The position numbers and the translations under genes were made by a program. A DNA stretch of 8,517 nt, taken from contig JAQSXW010000027.1 of NCBI GenBank assembly GCA_029256465.1, forward strand, positions 1-8,517. The letters are read 5' to 3'. The DNA comes from Evtepia sp. (GTDB taxonomy: Bacteria; Bacillota; Clostridia; Oscillospirales; Oscillospiraceae). Positions 6,283-8,517 of this stretch are shown here, piece after piece. The notes beneath the pieces were generated by a model. That model did not search any database and was not told the DNA's origin. It was given only the letters and a program-made list of their open reading frames with translations. Numbering within the stretch: the first letter of the stretch is position 1; each line of letters starts with the position of its first letter.

Positions 6283-6612
6283 AGTATCTTGTCGATAAAC
6301 AAGGACTACTTGACCGCTCTTTCTCGGAAGAGCCGAGGCCATACGGACAGCCGGGTCAACTGCCGAACGTGGTGAAAGCCATATTATTGATTGCGTTAAA
6401 AGCGCAACTTTTATGAGTTGGTTACTTCATAACCGAAATGTGTACCAGATGCACAGCTTGTGAAACGGTCAATAAGAGTAGTAAAAGTAGTTCTTGCTAT
6501 ATAGACTCTGAAATACAGTGATAATAAAAGCAGGTCTCTTATTCTGCAATTAATTATACACCTAAAATTGACTGAATCAGATGCATTGTGGTATGCCGCA
6601 ATGTATCTTTTT
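6283..6612 (+). ncRNA. Structured leader or ncRNA upstream of speD, class not recognised
   Basis: No gene is credible in this stretch of about 330 bases, but it is rich in pairing. A small hairpin (6288-6292 with 6299-6303) is followed by a domain closed by UUGACCG (6310-6316) with CGGUCAA (6466-6472), continued outward by ACUAC (6305-6309) with GUAGU (6478-6482) across a 5-base bulge. Inside are hairpins GCUCUU/AAGAGC (6316-6321, 6328-6333), CGG/CCG (6344-6346, 6351-6353), UUGCG/CGCAA (6391-6395, 6403-6407), GGUUA/UAACC (6420-6424, 6430-6434) and UGUGU/GCACA (6439-6443, 6451-6455), plus a G/C-rich unpaired-looking core around 6360-6380. An A/U-rich linker (6483-6578) leads to a terminator just before speD. 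I see no core of SAM, cobalamin, ykkC, lysine or T-box classes. It may be an attenuating riboswitch for polyamine synthesis or an independent ncRNA; a raiA-motif-like RNA is one possibility I could not verify. Confidence 0.7.
6579..6612 (+). terminator. Intrinsic terminator immediately upstream of speD
   Basis: A 13-base arm (6579-6591) pairs fully with 6596-6608 (two G/U pairs) around the tetraloop TATG. A T-run continues to 6612, then GC and five more T. The hairpin ends only about a dozen bases before the speD ribosome binding site (GGAGGG, 6621-6626). With a strong promoter 300 bases upstream and no other clear promoter, speD must be expressed by read-through, the hallmark of attenuation control. 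Confidence 0.9.
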
Positions 6613-6631
6613 GCTTTTTAGGAGGGTTTTT

Positions 6632-7396
6632 ATGGAACATAAAATGCAACTCTATGGCTTTAACAATCTGACAAAATCACTCAGTTTTAATATTTATGAT
6701 GTCTGCTATGCGAAAACCGAACGGGAACAGAAGGATTATATTGCGTATATCGATGAGCAGTACAATTCTGACCGTTTGACAAACATTCTTTATAAGTTGA
6801 CTGAAATGATCGGTGCCACTGTGCTAAATGTTTCTAAGCAAGATTATGAGCCACAGGGGGCAAGCGTCACCTTTTTGATCGCCGAGGAAAGCATGGTTTC
6901 GAATCGAAGTGGTGAAACTGTGGTTGCACATCTGGATAAAAGCCATGTTACGGTTCATACCTATCCAGAGTATCATCCTGAAACATCCATTGCTACCTTC
7001 CGAGTTGACATTGATGTTGCAACCTGCGGGGAAATTACGCCTCTTTCCACACTTGACTTTTTGCTGGGCAGCTTTGATTCCGATATTATCACCTTAGATT
7101 ATAGAGTAAGAGGTTTCACGCGGGATTTAAACGGGAAAAAATTATTTATGGATCATAGAATCACCTCTATTCAGGACTACATTGACCCAAAAACCTTAGA
7201 AAAATACGATGCGATTGATGTCAATATGTATCAGACTAATATTTTCCACACGAAAATGCTCATCAAAGAGGTTGACCTGCAAAACTATCTTTTCAATGCA
7301 GATGTTTATGAACTGGCCCCACGGGCAAGACTCAGCATTACGGATAATTTGCGACGAGAAATGATTGAAATTTTCAGTGGCATGAATGTGTATTGA
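6632..7396 (+). CDS. speD: S-adenosylmethionine decarboxylase proenzyme, bacterial class 1 (E. coli-like)
   Basis: This 254-residue protein closely resembles E. coli SpeD along its length (LYGFNNLTKSLSFNIYDVCYAK, QDYEPQGASVT, DYRVRGFTRDLNGKK, NIFHTKMLIKEVDL). It decarboxylates S-adenosylmethionine to the aminopropyl donor used by spermidine synthase. The proenzyme self-cleaves between Lys103 and Ser104 in HLDKSHVTVHTYPE; Ser104 becomes the catalytic pyruvoyl group. The motif is intact, so processing is expected. It is about ten residues shorter than the E. coli enzyme, mostly from a shorter loop just before the cleavage site. I start at ATG 6632 because GGAGGG (6621-6626) lies 5 bases upstream and the family begins here. 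An in-frame ATG at 6581 lies inside the terminator stem and would add an unrelated 17-residue extension. Expression should depend on read-through of that terminator. The next gene is 14 bases downstream. Confidence 0.96.
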   Translation: MEHKMQLYGFNNLTKSLSFNIYDVCYAKTEREQKDYIAYIDEQYNSDRLTNILYKLTEMIGATVLNVSKQDYEPQGASVTFLIAEESMVSNRSGETVVAHLDKSHVTVHTYPEYHPETSIATFRVDIDVATCGEITPLSTLDFLLGSFDSDIITLDYRVRGFTRDLNGKKLFMDHRITSIQDYIDPKTLEKYDAIDVNMYQTNIFHTKMLIKEVDLQNYLFNADVYELAPRARLSITDNLRREMIEIFSGMNVY

Positions 7397-7410
7397 AAGG
7401 AGGTTTTGCA

Positions 7411-8517
7411 TTGTATCATCAAACCCAAGCACCGATTTTCGAAGCTCTTAATGAGTTCAAAACAATGCGCATCGTTCCTTTTGATGTTCCAGGCCACAAG
7501 CGTGGCAAGGGAAACCGGGAACTCACAGACTTTTTGGGTGAAAAGTGCCTGACGGTTGATGTGAATTCCATGAAACCTCTGGACAACTTATGCCATCCAA
7601 CCGGAATTATCAAAGAAGCAGAGGAGCTTGCTGCAGGGGCTTTTGCCGCTGCGCATGCCTTTTTTATGGTGGGTGGAACCACTTCTTCTGTACAGGCAAT
7701 GCTTCTTTCTTCCCTCAAAAAAGACGACAAAATCATTCTCCCGCGCAATGTCCACCGAAGCGTCATCAATGCCCTGATTCTTTGCGGGGCAATTCCAGTG
7801 TATATTAACCCTCAGACTGATGACAGGCTTGGCATCTCGCTGGGCATGCGCCTTTCTGATGTGAAAGAAGCCATTCAGCAAAACAAGGATGCAAAAGCAA
7901 TCTTTATCAACAATCCCACCTATTATGGTATTTGCTCTAATCTCACGGAAATCACAAAACTTGCCCATGAACATCATATGTTGGTTTTGGTTGACGAGGC
8001 ACACGGAACCCATTTTTATTTTGGAGAACATATGCCGGTTTCCGCCATGGCGGCAGGAGCCGACATGGCCTCTGTCAGTATGCATAAATCAGGCGGATCT
8101 TTAACGCAAAGTTCATTTTTACTCTGCGGTCCAACTGTCAATGCAAACTATGTACGCCAAGTTATCAATTTAACGCAGACAACAAGTGGGTCTTACCTGC
8201 TGCTTTCTAGCCTCGATATCTCGAGAAGAAATCTTGCCCTTCATGGCAAAGAAATCTTTAAAAAGGTATCGGAGCTCACACAATACGCCAGAGAAGAAAT
8301 CAACCTCATTGGCAACTATTATGCATACGGGAACGAACTCATTAACAAAGATAGTATCTTTGACTTTGATGCGACAAAGCTTTCCGTCAATACGTTTGAT
8401 CTCGGCCTTGCCGGAATTGAGGTCTATGATTTATTGCGTGATGAATACGATATTCAAATAGAATTTGGCGATCTTGGCAACATCCTTGCCTATGTTTCAG
8501 TTGGAGATAACCAAAAA
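7411..8517 (+). CDS. Orn/Lys/Arg decarboxylase family PLP enzyme, 3' end outside window
   Basis: The open frame runs 369 codons to the window edge with no stop. It starts at TTG 7411, preceded by AAAGGAGG (7396-7403, overlapping the speD stop) at 7-base spacing; no ATG occurs nearby before residue 19, which already lies inside conserved sequence. Fold-type I motifs are visible: VPFDVPGHKRG near the N-terminus, FMVGGTTSSVQAML (85-98), PRNVHRSV, the PLP-contacting Asp195 in VDEAHGTHF, and the Schiff-base Lys226 in SMHKSGGSLTQSS. It lacks the N-terminal wing domain of E. coli CadA/SpeC, as in the shorter Bacillus SpeA/YaaO-type enzymes. Next to speD the likely job is arginine to agmatine (SpeA), feeding spermidine synthesis; ornithine or lysine decarboxylation cannot be excluded from sequence. 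The missing C-terminal part is probably roughly 100 residues or more. Confidence 0.9.
   Translation, partial: MYHQTQAPIFEALNEFKTMRIVPFDVPGHKRGKGNRELTDFLGEKCLTVDVNSMKPLDNLCHPTGIIKEAEELAAGAFAAAHAFFMVGGTTSSVQAMLLSSLKKDDKIILPRNVHRSVINALILCGAIPVYINPQTDDRLGISLGMRLSDVKEAIQQNKDAKAIFINNPTYYGICSNLTEITKLAHEHHMLVLVDEAHGTHFYFGEHMPVSAMAAGADMASVSMHKSGGSLTQSSFLLCGPTVNANYVRQVINLTQTTSGSYLLLSSLDISRRNLALHGKEIFKKVSELTQYAREEINLIGNYYAYGNELINKDSIFDFDATKLSVNTFDLGLAGIEVYDLLRDEYDIQIEFGDLGNILAYVSVGDNQK

Noticed and set aside
6494..6525. TTGCTA and GATAAT in the leader linker as a promoter
   Set aside because: The spacing is 20 bases, too long for a sigma-A promoter, and the -35 is weak.
6568..6597. TTGACT followed 18 bases later by TATGCC as a second speD promoter
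   Set aside because: The -10 match is poor, the spacer is long and the start would fall within the terminator hairpin.
6581..6631. In-frame ATG at 6581 that would extend SpeD by 17 residues
   Set aside because: It lies inside the terminator stem, has no ribosome binding site, and the extension resembles no SpeD; ATG 6632 has GGAGGG at good spacing.

Overview
The window looks like chromosomal DNA from a low-to-moderate-GC Gram-positive anaerobe, most likely a clostridial Bacillota. The reasons are strong AGGAGG-type ribosome binding sites, consensus sigma-A promoters, a tRNA-sensing T-box leader, Rho-independent terminators with U-tracts, a lipoprotein-type substrate-binding protein, and a SpeD plus PLP-decarboxylase polyamine cluster. 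Species cannot be named from the sequence. There is no sign of phage, insertion sequences or CRISPR.

Left part (about 1-3001, + strand): an AEC-family membrane transporter and a three-domain M24 (aminopeptidase P-type) metallopeptidase are only 39 nt apart and probably share a transcript. They end at a long, perfectly paired terminator that also serves the convergent operon.

Middle part (3009 to about 6170, - strand): a three-gene ABC importer operon reads leftwards in the order lipoprotein, permease, ATPase. It is preceded by a consensus promoter and a complete T-box leader. The leader has a UGG (Trp) specifier in the GAA-NNN-ACU context, a canonical T-box element, and mutually exclusive antiterminator and terminator helices. 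Family plus specifier make this a TrpXYZ-type tryptophan importer, expected to be switched on when uncharged tRNA-Trp accumulates. A strong intercistronic hairpin separates the lipoprotein gene from the permease gene.

Right part (about 6248-8517, + strand): a perfect TTGACA-17-TATAAT promoter diverges from the T-box promoter. It is followed by a non-coding leader of about 330 nt, consisting of a compact, highly structured domain, an A/U-rich linker and a perfect intrinsic terminator directly before the speD ribosome binding site. Then come speD (S-adenosylmethionine decarboxylase) and, with its ribosome binding site overlapping the speD stop codon, an Orn/Lys/Arg-type PLP decarboxylase cut off by the window edge. 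Together these supply the two precursors of spermidine: decarboxylated SAM, and agmatine or a diamine.

The most interesting element is the leader of speD. It has the architecture of a transcription-attenuation switch or of an independent structured ncRNA, matches no riboswitch class whose core I can recognise by eye, and may be undescribed in this context.
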